Shown: positions 53,154 to 62,438, numbered from the stretch's first letter. The stretch is DNA of 64,000 bases from CAYWMD01 sp964458575 (GCA_964458575.1 CAYWMD010000031.1:1-64000), one strand, 5' to 3'. Translations and numbers: made by a program. Notes: generated from the letters alone by a model not told the origin.

Positions 53154-54107
53154 ATGAAAATTCCCGACTTCAAACCGTCACAAAGATTTCTTGAAGACGT
53201 GCGACTTCCATGCCTGGTTGGGAGCGTGAAGAACTCGGAACTCCCCGGGGTGGCGAGCCGGCACATAGCGAAATTCAAGGAAGACCCGACCTGCAAAATC
53301 TATCTCCGTGGAGTAAACCACCCAGAGATCTCCGTCTGGCAGCGACAGATCCTTGAGCAGCTCTTCGAGCGCGAAAGATTGGCTGGCGCGTTAGAAGAGG
53401 GGATGAAGGAATACGAAACAAACCCGGAATGGGCCGGAGATAACTACCGCCATTTGGATGAGAACAGCCGAAGCGACATTAGAGAATGCGGTATGGCACC
53501 ACACGTTACACTCTCCGACATCGTAATTGATGAGGTCAAACAAGAAGTAATACTCGTGGGCCGCACTGAATGGGACGGAAATCTCATTGAGCATGGCATC
53601 AGTATCTACCTTCGAGACGGACGCTGGCGATTCGACTACGCGGAATACTTGATTGATTACCAAGAGAGCATTGAGACGGAAGAACTGACAAAAAAAGCGA
53701 AAGAATGGGAAAAATGCTGGGATGAAATTTGCCCTCAGCCGGCGACAAATACACAGATTGAAAATGACCCTGGATTTCTTCGTGGCAGTTGGGAATTCGA
53801 CGAGACAGAAACAACGCGGGCCTTAAAGGAACACGGTTGGCCTCCTGCACGAATTCGAGATTTGGTAAGACGAACGGGCGTGGGGCTGACGTATGCATTT
53901 TCGCCAACCAAAATCGAAGTAACAATGAGTCTTCCGCGGGATAAGCAGCGGGCAGACTTCATTTCATGTGAACGTCACGGCAACCGAGTTGAAGTGCGAT
54001 TTCGGCGAGTAGGAACGGAGGAAATTCTGATGACCCGATACTGCTACAAGGGGAATATTTTGATGGATTACGAGGGGCGAATCATGCGCCGGGTGACGAC
54101 CTCCTAG
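53154..54107 (+). CDS. Uncharacterised protein, possibly with a DUF6985-like domain
   Basis: A 317-aa soluble protein, no signal peptide. Residues 115-170 (SDIVIDEVKQEVILVGRTEW, then HGISIYLRDGRWRF) resemble the DUF6985 pattern of a two-sheet domain with an ExxGI/IxF motif. The C-terminal 90 residues are a separate beta-rich part (LTYAFSPTKIEVTMSLPRD). I do not know a function. It lies 14 nt after the PQQ-like gene but is AT-richer than its neighbours, which may indicate a later arrival. Confidence 0.6.
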   Translation: MKIPDFKPSQRFLEDVRLPCLVGSVKNSELPGVASRHIAKFKEDPTCKIYLRGVNHPEISVWQRQILEQLFERERLAGALEEGMKEYETNPEWAGDNYRHLDENSRSDIRECGMAPHVTLSDIVIDEVKQEVILVGRTEWDGNLIEHGISIYLRDGRWRFDYAEYLIDYQESIETEELTKKAKEWEKCWDEICPQPATNTQIENDPGFLRGSWEFDETETTRALKEHGWPPARIRDLVRRTGVGLTYAFSPTKIEVTMSLPRDKQRADFISCERHGNRVEVRFRRVGTEEILMTRYCYKGNILMDYEGRIMRRVTTS

Positions 54108-54224
54108 TCTCATTATGCAAGCAGTGGGATTCTCAATTAGAGGCTGTGACTGCTTGCGTAGCACCAGCCACTGCGCGGTCGGCCTTTCCGCCCCGCGCGC
54201 CGGAAGAAGTTCATTGTACGCCCG

Positions 54225-54416
54225 CCCTCACCCCGGCCCTCTCCCACAGGAGAGGGAGAATCGTTCGCCGGTTTCACGCGAAGCGATGACCGAGCGCAGT
54301 TCGTCCGTCATTCGCTCAGAAATACCAAATCGCGGCGACTGGCATTTTGATTTCCAAACGTTTGGAAACGTCCGCCTGCTGTTCCCTCTCCCTGGGGGAG
54401 AGGGTCAGGGTGAGGG
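54225..54416. repeat. Second inverted pair of extragenic palindromic repeats
   Basis: The left unit (54225-54262) starts CCCTCACCCCGGCCCTCTCC; the right unit (54384-54416) is its reverse complement, CCCTCTCCCTGGGGGAGAGG and on, ending TGAGGG. These are the same family as at 29283-29438. They fill most of the 342-nt gap before the MFS gene and leave little room for a promoter beyond it. No gene is seen in this gap. Confidence 0.8.
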
Positions 54417-54449
54417 CGAGTGTCACCACCATCTTTTTCACACCACCGC

Positions 54450-55910
54450 ATGAAACTCACCCGCACGCAATGGCTCATCTGCCTCATCGCAGCCATCGGC
54501 TTCGCGTTCGACATCTACGAACTGCTGATGCTGCCGCTCATCATCAAGCCCGCGCTCGCATCACTGGGCGGACTTGGACCGGATGGTCTGCCATTGCTGG
54601 TGCCCGGCTCGCCGGAATACGTGAAGTGGGCGCGCACCCTTTTCTTCGTTCCCGCCATTGCGGGAGGCGTGTTTGGTCTGCTGGGCGGCTATCTCACCGA
54701 CCGGCTGGGCCGCCGCCGCGTGCTCACGTTCAGCATTTTGCTCTACGCGTTCTCCGCGTGTGCGGCGGGTTATGCGACGTCGCTCACGCAACTGCTCGTC
54801 TTCCGTTGCCTGGTATTCATCGGCGTGTGCGTGGAATTTGTCGCCGCCGTAGCGTGGTTGGCGGAATTGTTCCCGAACCGTGAACAGCGGGAAAAAGTGC
54901 TGGGTTACACGCAGGCGTTCTCGTCGTTCGGCGGCCTGATGGTCGGCGGCGCGAACGTGCTCGCCGCAAACATCGCCCTGCACCTGCCCGCGATTCATAA
55001 CGGTCACGAGGCGTGGCGTTACACACTCATCTCCGGCGTCATCCCGGCCATTCCGCTGATTCTGATCCGTCCGTTCCTGCCAGAATCGCCCGAATGGGAA
55101 CGCAAACGCGTGGCGGGCCAGCTCAAACGACCTAGCATTCTTGCACTGTTCAGTCCGGAGTTGTGGAAAACCACGGTGCTGACGACGCTGGTCTTCGCCG
55201 CAAGCTACGGCATTGCCTTTGGCGCGATACAGCAGTTGCCGCAAATCCTCGGCGCGCAACGCCTCGGCACCCCGACCGAAGCCGGACACGCCGCTATGAT
55301 TGCCACCGCCAAAGCCGCCGTGGGCAAAGCCGCTGCCGCGGCCAAGGAAGCCGGGCAACCGGAATTGCCTGCCGGAAAGAAACGCCAGATCGGCATGAAC
55401 GCCTCCGATGCGGCCGTGGCCAAAGTCTCGCTGGCGCAGGAAGTCGGCGGGTTGGTCGGGCGATTTGTCTTCGCGATGCTCGCGGTCCATATCATCAGTC
55501 GCCGCCTGCTGTTGCGCGTGTTCCAGATTCCCTCGTTGATTTTTGTCCCGTTGTTCTTCTGGTGGATTTCCATTAGCCTCGGCAACGCCGATTCGCTGAT
55601 TTGGATCAAGGCGGGAATTTTTGTCGCCGGCTTTCTGGCAATTGCGCAGTTCAGTTTCTGGGGCAATTACATTCCGCTGGTTTTCCCGCTGCACTTGCGC
55701 GGTACGGGCGAGAGTTTCGCCGCGAACATCGGCGGGCGCGTCATCGGCACGGCGGCGGCCTGGATTACCATCACGCTTTCCGCGTCCACCCCGCCCAGTC
55801 CCGCGAAGATAGCTGTGGTCGGTGGATGCGTGGCCGGAGTTTATGTGCTGATCGGCGCAATCCTGACGCGGTGGTTGCCCGAACCGAAGGAAGGTGCGCT
55901 GAAGGATTGA
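54450..55910 (+). CDS. MFS transporter, sugar/organic acid type
   Basis: A 486-aa major facilitator protein from ATG 54450, with 12 predicted helices. The signature loop GGYLTDRLGRRRVLTF (G-x-D-x-GRR) lies between helices 2 and 3, and the second half has EVGGLVGRFVFAMLAVHIIS. A large alanine-rich cytoplasmic loop (residues 280-330, AKAAVGKAAAAAKEAGQPEL) is unusual. The N-terminal GFAFDIYELLMLPLIIKPAL is typical of the AAHS/sialate-like group. Substrate unknown. It is followed 17 nt later by a DUF3311 gene. Confidence 0.88.
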   Translation: MKLTRTQWLICLIAAIGFAFDIYELLMLPLIIKPALASLGGLGPDGLPLLVPGSPEYVKWARTLFFVPAIAGGVFGLLGGYLTDRLGRRRVLTFSILLYAFSACAAGYATSLTQLLVFRCLVFIGVCVEFVAAVAWLAELFPNREQREKVLGYTQAFSSFGGLMVGGANVLAANIALHLPAIHNGHEAWRYTLISGVIPAIPLILIRPFLPESPEWERKRVAGQLKRPSILALFSPELWKTTVLTTLVFAASYGIAFGAIQQLPQILGAQRLGTPTEAGHAAMIATAKAAVGKAAAAAKEAGQPELPAGKKRQIGMNASDAAVAKVSLAQEVGGLVGRFVFAMLAVHIISRRLLLRVFQIPSLIFVPLFFWWISISLGNADSLIWIKAGIFVAGFLAIAQFSFWGNYIPLVFPLHLRGTGESFAANIGGRVIGTAAAWITITLSASTPPSPAKIAVVGGCVAGVYVLIGAILTRWLPEPKEGALKD

Positions 55911-55927
55911 AGCAACCACCCTGACGC

Positions 55928-56188
55928 ATGCCAAAGAAGCTGCTCCTCACCTTGCTAGTGCTTGCGGCGTTCTTCCTGCACCAGGATTTCTGGAACTGGA
56001 AGAACGGCGGATTGGTATGCGGTTTTCTACCGGTCGGGCTCGCCTATCACGCCGCCTACGCCATCGCGGCCGCGTGCCTGATGGCGGTGCTGGTGAAATT
56101 CGCTTGGCCCGCCGACCTGGAACAGATGGAAACCTCAACTCGCCAACCAGCCGAATCCACTCCGAACGATGAACCCCGGAAACCGTAG
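55928..56188 (+). CDS. DUF3311 small membrane protein
   Basis: An 86-aa protein with two membrane helices: LLLTLLVLAAFFLHQDFWNW and GFLPVGLAYHAAYAIAAACL, then KFAWP. The FLHxDFWNW and GFLPVGLxYHxxY motifs identify DUF3311, a family encoded next to sodium:solute symporters and thought to be their small partner. A symporter gene follows here after a repeat-filled gap. The stop codon TAG is part of the repeat element starting at 56185. Confidence 0.85.
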   Translation: MPKKLLLTLLVLAAFFLHQDFWNWKNGGLVCGFLPVGLAYHAAYAIAAACLMAVLVKFAWPADLEQMETSTRQPAESTPNDEPRKP

Positions 56189-56302
56189 CGCAGATTTTCC
56201 AATCTGCCGTATCGCGGGTTTCCAAACCCGCTCACCTTCAGCCTGCTCACGCCCCGCCGACTTGGAAGTCGGCGACACGGCAGGTTCGGAAACCTGCGCT
56301 AC
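56185..56302. repeat. Composite palindromic repeat with inverted ends
   Basis: The 118-nt element begins GTAGCGCAG and ends CTGCGCTAC. It contains four small hairpins in a row: CAGATTTTCCAATCTG, CGGGTTTCCAAACCCG, CGACTTGGAAGTCG and CAGGTTCGGAAACCTG, all around a TTCCAA/TTGGAA-like core. It supplies the stop codon of the DUF3311 gene. Confidence 0.8.
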
Positions 56303-56325
56303 GTTGCCGTCGCATTCCCTTGTTC

Positions 56326-56360
56326 GATGTTGGATGTTGAATGCTGAATGTTGGATGTTC
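56326..56360. repeat. Five tandem 7-nt repeats
   Basis: GATGTTG, GATGTTG, AATGCTG, AATGTTG and GATGTTC follow each other directly upstream of the symporter start at 56375. The array adds upstream in-frame ATG codons (for example at 56348), which makes start prediction ambiguous. Confidence 0.8.
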
Positions 56361-56374
56361 CCCTCCGTCACCGC

Positions 56375-57934
56375 ATGACGCCCGCCATCGTCGTTTTCAT
56401 TTATCTCGGGATTGTTCTCTACATCGGGATCTTCGCCTTTCGCAAGGGCAAGACCTCGGGGGAGGATTACTTCCTGGCGAGCCGTTCGCTGGGGCAATAC
56501 ATCTTCCTGCTCGCGCTCTTCGGCACCAACATGACTGCGTTCTCGATCCTCGGCGCGTCGGGTCTGGCCTATCATCGCGGCATTGGCGTGTTCGGCATGC
56601 TGGCATCGGCGTCGGCGTTTGTGATTCCGCTGACGATTTTTTTCATCGGCACACGCCTGTGGTCCCTGGGAAAAAAGTTCGGCCACATGACGCAGGTGCA
56701 GTTCCTGCGCGACCGCTGGGAGTGCGGTCATATCGGGACGCTGATCTTCGCGCTCACGGCGACGATGCTCGTGCCTTACATCATCATCGGCGTAATGGGT
56801 GGCGGACAAACGTTGCAGGCGATCAGCGGCGGCAAGGTGCCCTACTGGGCGGGCGGCGCCATTGTGGCGCTCGTGGTGATGAGCTACGTTTTCTTCGGCG
56901 GCATGCGCGGCACGGCCTGGGTGAACACGTTTCAAACGCTGATGTTTCTTTGTTTCGGCACGATGGCCTTCATCCTCATTGGCAGGCAACTGGGCGGCTT
57001 CGGTCAGGTCATGCAGCGACTGGCGGAAAATCCGGCCACGACGTCGTTACTCACGCGCCAGCGAATTCCGATGGCCGAGTTCTTCAGCTACGCGTTCATC
57101 CCGCTTTCTTCGATCATGTTCCCGCACGTGGCCATCATGTGCATGACCGCAAAAAAGGCGTCGTCCTTCAAGAAGACCGTGATTTTCTACCCGATTTGCA
57201 TTCTGTTGCTGTGGTTGCCGAGCGTTTTCCTTGGCGTGGTGGGCGCGAACCAGTTTCCCGGGCTCAAGCCCGGCGAATCGGACGACATCATCCTGCGCCT
57301 GCTGACGGCAAACACCGACGTGTTCCTCGCCGGCATGCTTGGGGCGGCGATCATGGCGTGTGTGATGGCGTCGGACAGCCAAATTCTGGCGTTATGCACG
57401 ATGTTTACCGAAGATGTGTTCGCCTACTACGGTGGCAAGGAGCGCTTCGGCGAAAAGGCCCAGGTGTGGACCGGGCGCGCCTTCGTGGTGGGCGTGACGT
57501 TGGTGGCCTACGTGATCGCGCTTGAATTAAAGGACAAGGCCGGGATTTTTGAACTGGCGGTGCGGTTTGCGTTTACGGGTTTTGCCGCGCTGGCGCCGGT
57601 GATGGTAGCGGCGCTGTACTGGAAGCGCAGCACCAAGTGGGGAGCGCTGGCCGCCGCGTTGTGGGTGATCGCGACGATGGCCGGCAGTTGGTATCTCCAC
57701 AACTCCTCGACAGACATCGCGCCCAAAGCCGGCCATCCGCCAGTGCAGATTTTCCCGTCGCTCGGCGATTTGTTCCTCCGCACGTCCGGCAGTGTAACGA
57801 TGTATGGCTATCTGCCGGTGGTTTTCATGTGCGTGGGATCAACGCTGTGGATGTGGATTGTCTCGTTGCTCACGCCGCCGCCCGGACGGGCGACCGTTGA
57901 AAAATATTTTCCAAACCCACCGCTTGCCGCTTAA
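56375..57934 (+). CDS. Sodium:solute symporter (SSS family)
   Basis: A 519-aa integral membrane protein from ATG 56375 with about 13 helices. SSS hallmarks are the N-terminal GKTSGEDYFLASRSLGQYIF and GTNMTAFSILGASGLAYHRG, and MACVMASDSQILALCTMFTE, the sodium-site region with the conserved S/D. The family imports sugars, amino acids, carboxylates or pantothenate with Na+; substrate is unknown here. It follows a DUF3311 gene, the usual partner. An adenylate-forming enzyme gene starts 7 nt downstream and may act on the imported carboxylate, which is inference. Confidence 0.9.
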   Translation: MTPAIVVFIYLGIVLYIGIFAFRKGKTSGEDYFLASRSLGQYIFLLALFGTNMTAFSILGASGLAYHRGIGVFGMLASASAFVIPLTIFFIGTRLWSLGKKFGHMTQVQFLRDRWECGHIGTLIFALTATMLVPYIIIGVMGGGQTLQAISGGKVPYWAGGAIVALVVMSYVFFGGMRGTAWVNTFQTLMFLCFGTMAFILIGRQLGGFGQVMQRLAENPATTSLLTRQRIPMAEFFSYAFIPLSSIMFPHVAIMCMTAKKASSFKKTVIFYPICILLLWLPSVFLGVVGANQFPGLKPGESDDIILRLLTANTDVFLAGMLGAAIMACVMASDSQILALCTMFTEDVFAYYGGKERFGEKAQVWTGRAFVVGVTLVAYVIALELKDKAGIFELAVRFAFTGFAALAPVMVAALYWKRSTKWGALAAALWVIATMAGSWYLHNSSTDIAPKAGHPPVQIFPSLGDLFLRTSGSVTMYGYLPVVFMCVGSTLWMWIVSLLTPPPGRATVEKYFPNPPLAA

Positions 57935-57941
57935 TCAACTC

Positions 57942-59024
57942 ATGTCTATGCCAATCACCGAATCCGACATCCAAACCGCCCGGCAAAAACTCGACACGCA
58001 CCTGCGCGAAATCATCGCGTGGCATTTCTCGCCCGAAACCGGCTGCCCGTACTGGCTCGACTGGGCGAAGAAGAACTTCGACCCGCGCAAAGAGGTCAAT
58101 GCCTTCGCCGACTTGATCGCCAAGTTTCCGCACTTTCAGGACGAGACGTTGCGCGATTTGCAACCCGAAGTCTGGGTGCCCGCGAAGTATAAAGGCCGTC
58201 CGTTCAACATTTTTGAAACCGGTGGCACGACCGGCATGCCCAAGCAACGCATCGGCTGGGACGACTACAAGACCGATTACGAGGAATTCAGCGGCAAGAT
58301 CAGCGACGAACATTTTCCACGCGGTGCGGCGTGGCTCATGGTCGGGCCCACGGGGCCGCGGCGATTACGCCTGGCCATCGAGCACCTCGCGAATTTCCGG
58401 GGCAGTTCCTGTTACTTCGTGGATCTCGACCCGCGCTGGGTGAAGAAGGTTCTGGCTGAGGGAAAGAAAGACCAGGCTGAAGCTTACATGGCTCATGTCG
58501 TCAACCAAGCGGCGACCATTTTGAGACACCGCAAAGTTTCGGGTCTCTTTACGACTCCAAGACTCCTCGAAGCGTTGGCGCAGGAATTGGACCTGTATGA
58601 AGCCGGAATCCGCGGCGTCTTTTGTGGTGGCACCACAATGAAACCACAGTATGTGCGCTTCATTGTTGAGGAGGTCTTGGAAGGGCGTATTGGTTTCTAC
58701 CCGACCTACGGCAATACCTTGATGGGTCTGGCAGCCAGCGTGCCGCTGACATCCGAAGACAAGTTCTCGATCACCTACTACGCCCCCCAACCGCGCGCTG
58801 TGCTTCGCGTCGTGAACCCCAAGCAAACCGACCAGGTCGTTGCCCACGACGAATGGGGTCGCGTGGAACTCACGACGCTGACGAAGGAATTTTTCATGCC
58901 GCGCTTCCTCGAGCGCGACGAAGCCATCCGCCGCGCCCCGCGCGAACCCTATGCCTGGGACGGCGTGGCCGAGGTACGACCGTTCGGGGCGATGGAGAAA
59001 AACATCGTGGAGGGGGTGTATTGA
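57942..59024 (+). CDS. Short ANL-type adenylate-forming enzyme
   Basis: A 360-aa protein from ATG 57942 (ATG 57948 is an alternative). The nucleotide loop FETGGTTGMPKQRIG is the A3 P-loop of the acyl-CoA synthetase/adenylation superfamily. YGNTLMGLA aligns with the A5 region and the end (FMPRFLERDEAIR, GVAEVRPFG) with A7-like strands. The normal C-terminal mobile domain of about 110 residues is missing, as in some phenazine-biosynthesis or coenzyme F390 synthetase-like members. It probably activates a carboxylic acid as the adenylate. It is coupled to the symporter by a 7-nt gap. Confidence 0.75.
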   Translation: MSMPITESDIQTARQKLDTHLREIIAWHFSPETGCPYWLDWAKKNFDPRKEVNAFADLIAKFPHFQDETLRDLQPEVWVPAKYKGRPFNIFETGGTTGMPKQRIGWDDYKTDYEEFSGKISDEHFPRGAAWLMVGPTGPRRLRLAIEHLANFRGSSCYFVDLDPRWVKKVLAEGKKDQAEAYMAHVVNQAATILRHRKVSGLFTTPRLLEALAQELDLYEAGIRGVFCGGTTMKPQYVRFIVEEVLEGRIGFYPTYGNTLMGLAASVPLTSEDKFSITYYAPQPRAVLRVVNPKQTDQVVAHDEWGRVELTTLTKEFFMPRFLERDEAIRRAPREPYAWDGVAEVRPFGAMEKNIVEGVY

Positions 59025-59065
59025 CGCGTCGCGTCGTTCAGGATGCGGCGGCCAAGGGAAGAAAT

Positions 59066-60349
59066 CTACGGCCCGTGCAAACGGTAGAAGGCATTGTTGG
59101 TAACGCCCAAGGCTACGACGAACTCGTCGCCCGACGTAACAATGCCATTGGTTTGGGGGACCCAAACCGCCCCTGGCGCCAAACTTTCCGCTCGCTCGAG
59201 CGTGAAGGCCGAAGCTGACACCGGCCAGGAGATCGCGGGGCCGCTCGGGGAAACCGAGTAGCTCAAAGTCGGCGGCACCACCCGCGTGGTGCGGACTTCG
59301 CTGTTCCCGGAGTCGGCAACGTAAAGATAACCCGCAGAGTCGGACGCCAGGCCGGTGGGGAATTCAAATCGCGCATTGCCACCCGTACCGCTGGCGTTGC
59401 CCGCCAGACCGGCCAGGCCGGCGACCGTGGTGACGACCCAGTTCGTTCCGTTCAAGGAAAGCTTTCGCAACGTCTGGTTGCCCGAATCCACGACGTAGAG
59501 GTTGGTGGTATTAACCAGGGCGAGGCCCTGCGGCAGATAAAATCGCGCGGCGCTGTTCGTGCCGTCGGCGCTGCCCCACACGCCGGCCAGACCGGCAATC
59601 GTGGTCACCACACCTGCGGGCGTGATCTTGCGGATCGTATGATTGAATGAATCGGTGACGAACAAATTTGTCGCGCCATCCACGGCGATGCCGGACGGGC
59701 GATGGAAGCGGGCTTTGTTGGTTGTGCCGTCAACACCACCGGGATTGCCGGCCAAACCGGCCACGGTGGTGACGGCGCCCAAGGACGTGATCCTGCGGAT
59801 CGTGTGATTCCACGCATCGGCCACATAGACATTTCGATTCAGATCCACGGCCAGACCTTCCGGTTGGTAAAAATTTGCGTTCGCGCCGGTGCCGTCAAAG
59901 CTGTTGAAATTGCTCACCGAACCGGCGAACGGCGCGACCAACCCGTTGGCAGACACCTTCCGGATTGTTGCGTTGGCCGTGTCTGCGACATAGATCACGC
60001 CGATGTAATCCACCGTGACACTTTGCGGGGCGAAGAAGCGGGCACTCGATCCGGTGCCGTTGACGCTGCCAAAACTCCCGGCGAGTCCGGCGAGCGTGGT
60101 GACGTTTCCCGTCGGCGTTATTTTTCGAACGGTGCCGTTTCCGGTATCCGCAACATAAATGTTGCCGGCGCCATCCACGGTCACTCCCATGGCAGAACTA
60201 AAGCGCGCGTAACTGCTGAGGCCGTCGGCGCTGCCTGGTGCGTCGTGGCCGGCCATCGTGTAAACCGGCAGCGGTTGGGCGTGCGTTACGATCACCGCCG
60301 TGCACGCTGCCGTCACGGCGAAGAGCAATTTGGTCATGGCCATTTTCAT
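59066..60349 (-). CDS. Secreted NHL-repeat beta-propeller protein
   Basis: A 427-aa exported protein from the ATG at 60349. A signal peptide (FAVTAACTAVIVTHA-Q) precedes six or more NHL blades with the repeat core GVTVDGAGNIYVADTGNGTV and TTLAGLAGSFGSVNGTGS, alternating two half-blades of about 60 residues. The C-terminal 80 residues form a separate Ig-like sheet (SYSVSPSGPAISWPVSASAF). It lies 4 nt downstream of a secreted hexosaminidase on the same strand, so the pair probably works outside the inner membrane on amino-sugar polymers. The protein itself is a binding scaffold; no catalytic site is visible. Confidence 0.85.
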   Translation of the reverse strand: MKMAMTKLLFAVTAACTAVIVTHAQPLPVYTMAGHDAPGSADGLSSYARFSSAMGVTVDGAGNIYVADTGNGTVRKITPTGNVTTLAGLAGSFGSVNGTGSSARFFAPQSVTVDYIGVIYVADTANATIRKVSANGLVAPFAGSVSNFNSFDGTGANANFYQPEGLAVDLNRNVYVADAWNHTIRRITSLGAVTTVAGLAGNPGGVDGTTNKARFHRPSGIAVDGATNLFVTDSFNHTIRKITPAGVVTTIAGLAGVWGSADGTNSAARFYLPQGLALVNTTNLYVVDSGNQTLRKLSLNGTNWVVTTVAGLAGLAGNASGTGGNARFEFPTGLASDSAGYLYVADSGNSEVRTTRVVPPTLSYSVSPSGPAISWPVSASAFTLERAESLAPGAVWVPQTNGIVTSGDEFVVALGVTNNAFYRLHGP

Positions 60350-60353
60350 AGGC

Positions 60354-62438
60354 TCAGTTCCAGTTCGGCCGATAGATGACGCCGTTTGAATCCGTGCCGC
60401 CGCGCGCGGCCACCGAAGCGCGCAACGTGTAGCTCGCGCCCGGACGCAGCGCCGGCAGACGCAGCACGTAGGCCGGCCTGACCGGTGACGTGCCCGTGAA
60501 GCCCGCGTGCGTGTCGCGGTCAATCTCAAAACCGTTCTCCAGCAACGCGACCCACGCGATGTCCAATCCGTTCGCGCCGCTCTTCCAGCAAAAGCTTGCG
60601 GTAATTTCGCCGGCGTTCGTAACACTGCTGGTGATGGGCCAGTCGAGCGTGATGTAACTGGTGGACATTTGCGCCGGGTTCCACTGGCCGAGCTGGGGCG
60701 GGACGCGATAGGGGTTGTAGTTGATACCCATGAAATCGAGCCGCCGTTTGTGAAACTCGAGCCGGTTTGTGAAGTCGGTCCAGTTCTTCAGACTGGCGGG
60801 CGTCCAGTCCACTTCCGAAATCGCGCAGAGGCGTGGGAACATGCGGAACTCCATGTTCTTCAGCGATGGAATCCACTCCGTCCAGCAAGGACCTTCTGCG
60901 CCCAGAATTAAATTGGTGTATGCCGCGGGCAGGCCCACCGGGATCGGTTCGTAGTTATACACCCCAACCAACGTGTTCGTTCCGGATTGTCCAGGCGGCT
61001 CATTGGACCACACCACACCGCCCCCGCTGACGTTGGTGGCGGTTTCCCACTTGTTGATATACAACGCCGCGCTGGGCGCCATAACGACGGGCTGGCCGTT
61101 GGTCGCTGCCTGGACCCCACGCGTGTTCAGCCAGTCCATCAGCGACGCATTCGTCACCGTGCCACCGTTCATGATTTCGCTCCAGCCCATCATCGTGCGG
61201 CCCTGGCTTTTGATCCAGTTGGCGATCTGCTGGGTGAAATGACTCTGATATTTTTGCAGGTTGGTGCGGGCGGCGACGGGCACATAACCCAAATTCGTCA
61301 TCAGTTGTTGGTCGAGGACATGATTCTGCCAGTTCGTAAACCGCACCTCATCGCCGCCGATGTGAATATATTGGCTGGGGAACAACTCCATCACTTCGGT
61401 CAGCACGTCCTGCAAGAACGCCATTGTCTCCGGACGCGCGGGGCAAAAGACGCCGCCGATGTAGCTCGTCACGCTGAGGCTGAAGGGGACATTCGAACAG
61501 CTCAGGCAATCGCCTACGCCGCCGTCGCACGAGAACTGCGGATAGGCCGACACCGCCGCCGTCGAGTGGCCGGGCATTTCGATCTCCGGAACGATGGTAA
61601 TGTGCCGTTGCGCGGCGTAAGCCACGATTTCTCGAATCTGATCCTGCGTGTAAAAACCGCCATAGAGGCCGTTGTCATCCCACGCCGTGGTCGAGCGCGG
61701 ATTGAGTCCCCACAGCGGAGTCCCCAGGCCGTTGGTCCACGGTCGCCAGGCGCCGAGTTGGGTGAGCAACGGCCATTTTTTGATCTCGATCCGCCAGCCC
61801 GAATCGTCATCCAGATGCCAGTGCATTGTGTTGAGCTTGTGGATCGTCATCGCGTCAAGCAGTTGCTTGACCTCGTCCACATTCCAAAAGTGCCGGACGC
61901 TATCCAGCATGAAGCCGCGCCACGAAAAACGCGGCGCGTCCTGGACGTAAACACAAGGCGCGGTCCACGCCACGGTGGTGACGGGCAGCGCGGAATAAAT
62001 TTCCGGCGGCAGCAATTGCAGCAACGATTGCACACCATAGAAAAGTCCTGCCGCCGCCGGTGCGCGGATGACGACCGAATTCGTTTCCACCCAGAGTTCG
62101 TAACCTTCCGCGCCGAGACTGGCGAGCGCGCCGTTGGTGGTGAGCAGGATGGTTTGCGGAACGCCGATCATGCCGGAATTCGTGGCCACTTCGAAGCGGT
62201 ACCCCGTGGATTTGAACAGCGTCAATGCGAGATATTCGCCAGTGGAATGCGCCCCCTCGCCCACCAGGATCTTCGTCGGGGCCACGGTGGGTGCGCCGCG
62301 GATGGCTTGCGGCAGGCAGAGCGTGAACGTGCCGGACTGCAACGTCATTTGCTGCGGCAGCGGAACAAGCGCCGGCGCCGCCGAAAGAATCGTCGCCGAT
62401 CCCAGCAAGCACACGCAGGTGGACGTAAGTCTCTTCAT
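60354..62438 (-). CDS. Secreted beta-N-acetylhexosaminidase (GH20)
   Basis: A 694-aa exported glycosidase. ATG 62438 starts a signal peptide (TCVCLLGSATILSA-A). The N-terminal GH20b domain (ALVPLPQQMTLQSGTF) is followed by the catalytic barrel: FSWRGFMLDSVRHFWNVDEV, MHWHLDDDSGWRIEIK, VPEIEMPGHSTAA, and HIGGDEV with the catalytic pair D363-E364. The substrate N-acetyl group acts as nucleophile in this family. A C-terminal fibronectin-like region (DIAWVALLENGFEIDRDTH) ends the protein. It removes terminal GlcNAc or GalNAc, for example from chitin or glycoproteins. It overlaps no neighbour but sits 4 nt from the NHL gene. Confidence 0.93.
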   Translation of the reverse strand: MKRLTSTCVCLLGSATILSAAPALVPLPQQMTLQSGTFTLCLPQAIRGAPTVAPTKILVGEGAHSTGEYLALTLFKSTGYRFEVATNSGMIGVPQTILLTTNGALASLGAEGYELWVETNSVVIRAPAAAGLFYGVQSLLQLLPPEIYSALPVTTVAWTAPCVYVQDAPRFSWRGFMLDSVRHFWNVDEVKQLLDAMTIHKLNTMHWHLDDDSGWRIEIKKWPLLTQLGAWRPWTNGLGTPLWGLNPRSTTAWDDNGLYGGFYTQDQIREIVAYAAQRHITIVPEIEMPGHSTAAVSAYPQFSCDGGVGDCLSCSNVPFSLSVTSYIGGVFCPARPETMAFLQDVLTEVMELFPSQYIHIGGDEVRFTNWQNHVLDQQLMTNLGYVPVAARTNLQKYQSHFTQQIANWIKSQGRTMMGWSEIMNGGTVTNASLMDWLNTRGVQAATNGQPVVMAPSAALYINKWETATNVSGGGVVWSNEPPGQSGTNTLVGVYNYEPIPVGLPAAYTNLILGAEGPCWTEWIPSLKNMEFRMFPRLCAISEVDWTPASLKNWTDFTNRLEFHKRRLDFMGINYNPYRVPPQLGQWNPAQMSTSYITLDWPITSSVTNAGEITASFCWKSGANGLDIAWVALLENGFEIDRDTHAGFTGTSPVRPAYVLRLPALRPGASYTLRASVAARGGTDSNGVIYRPNWN

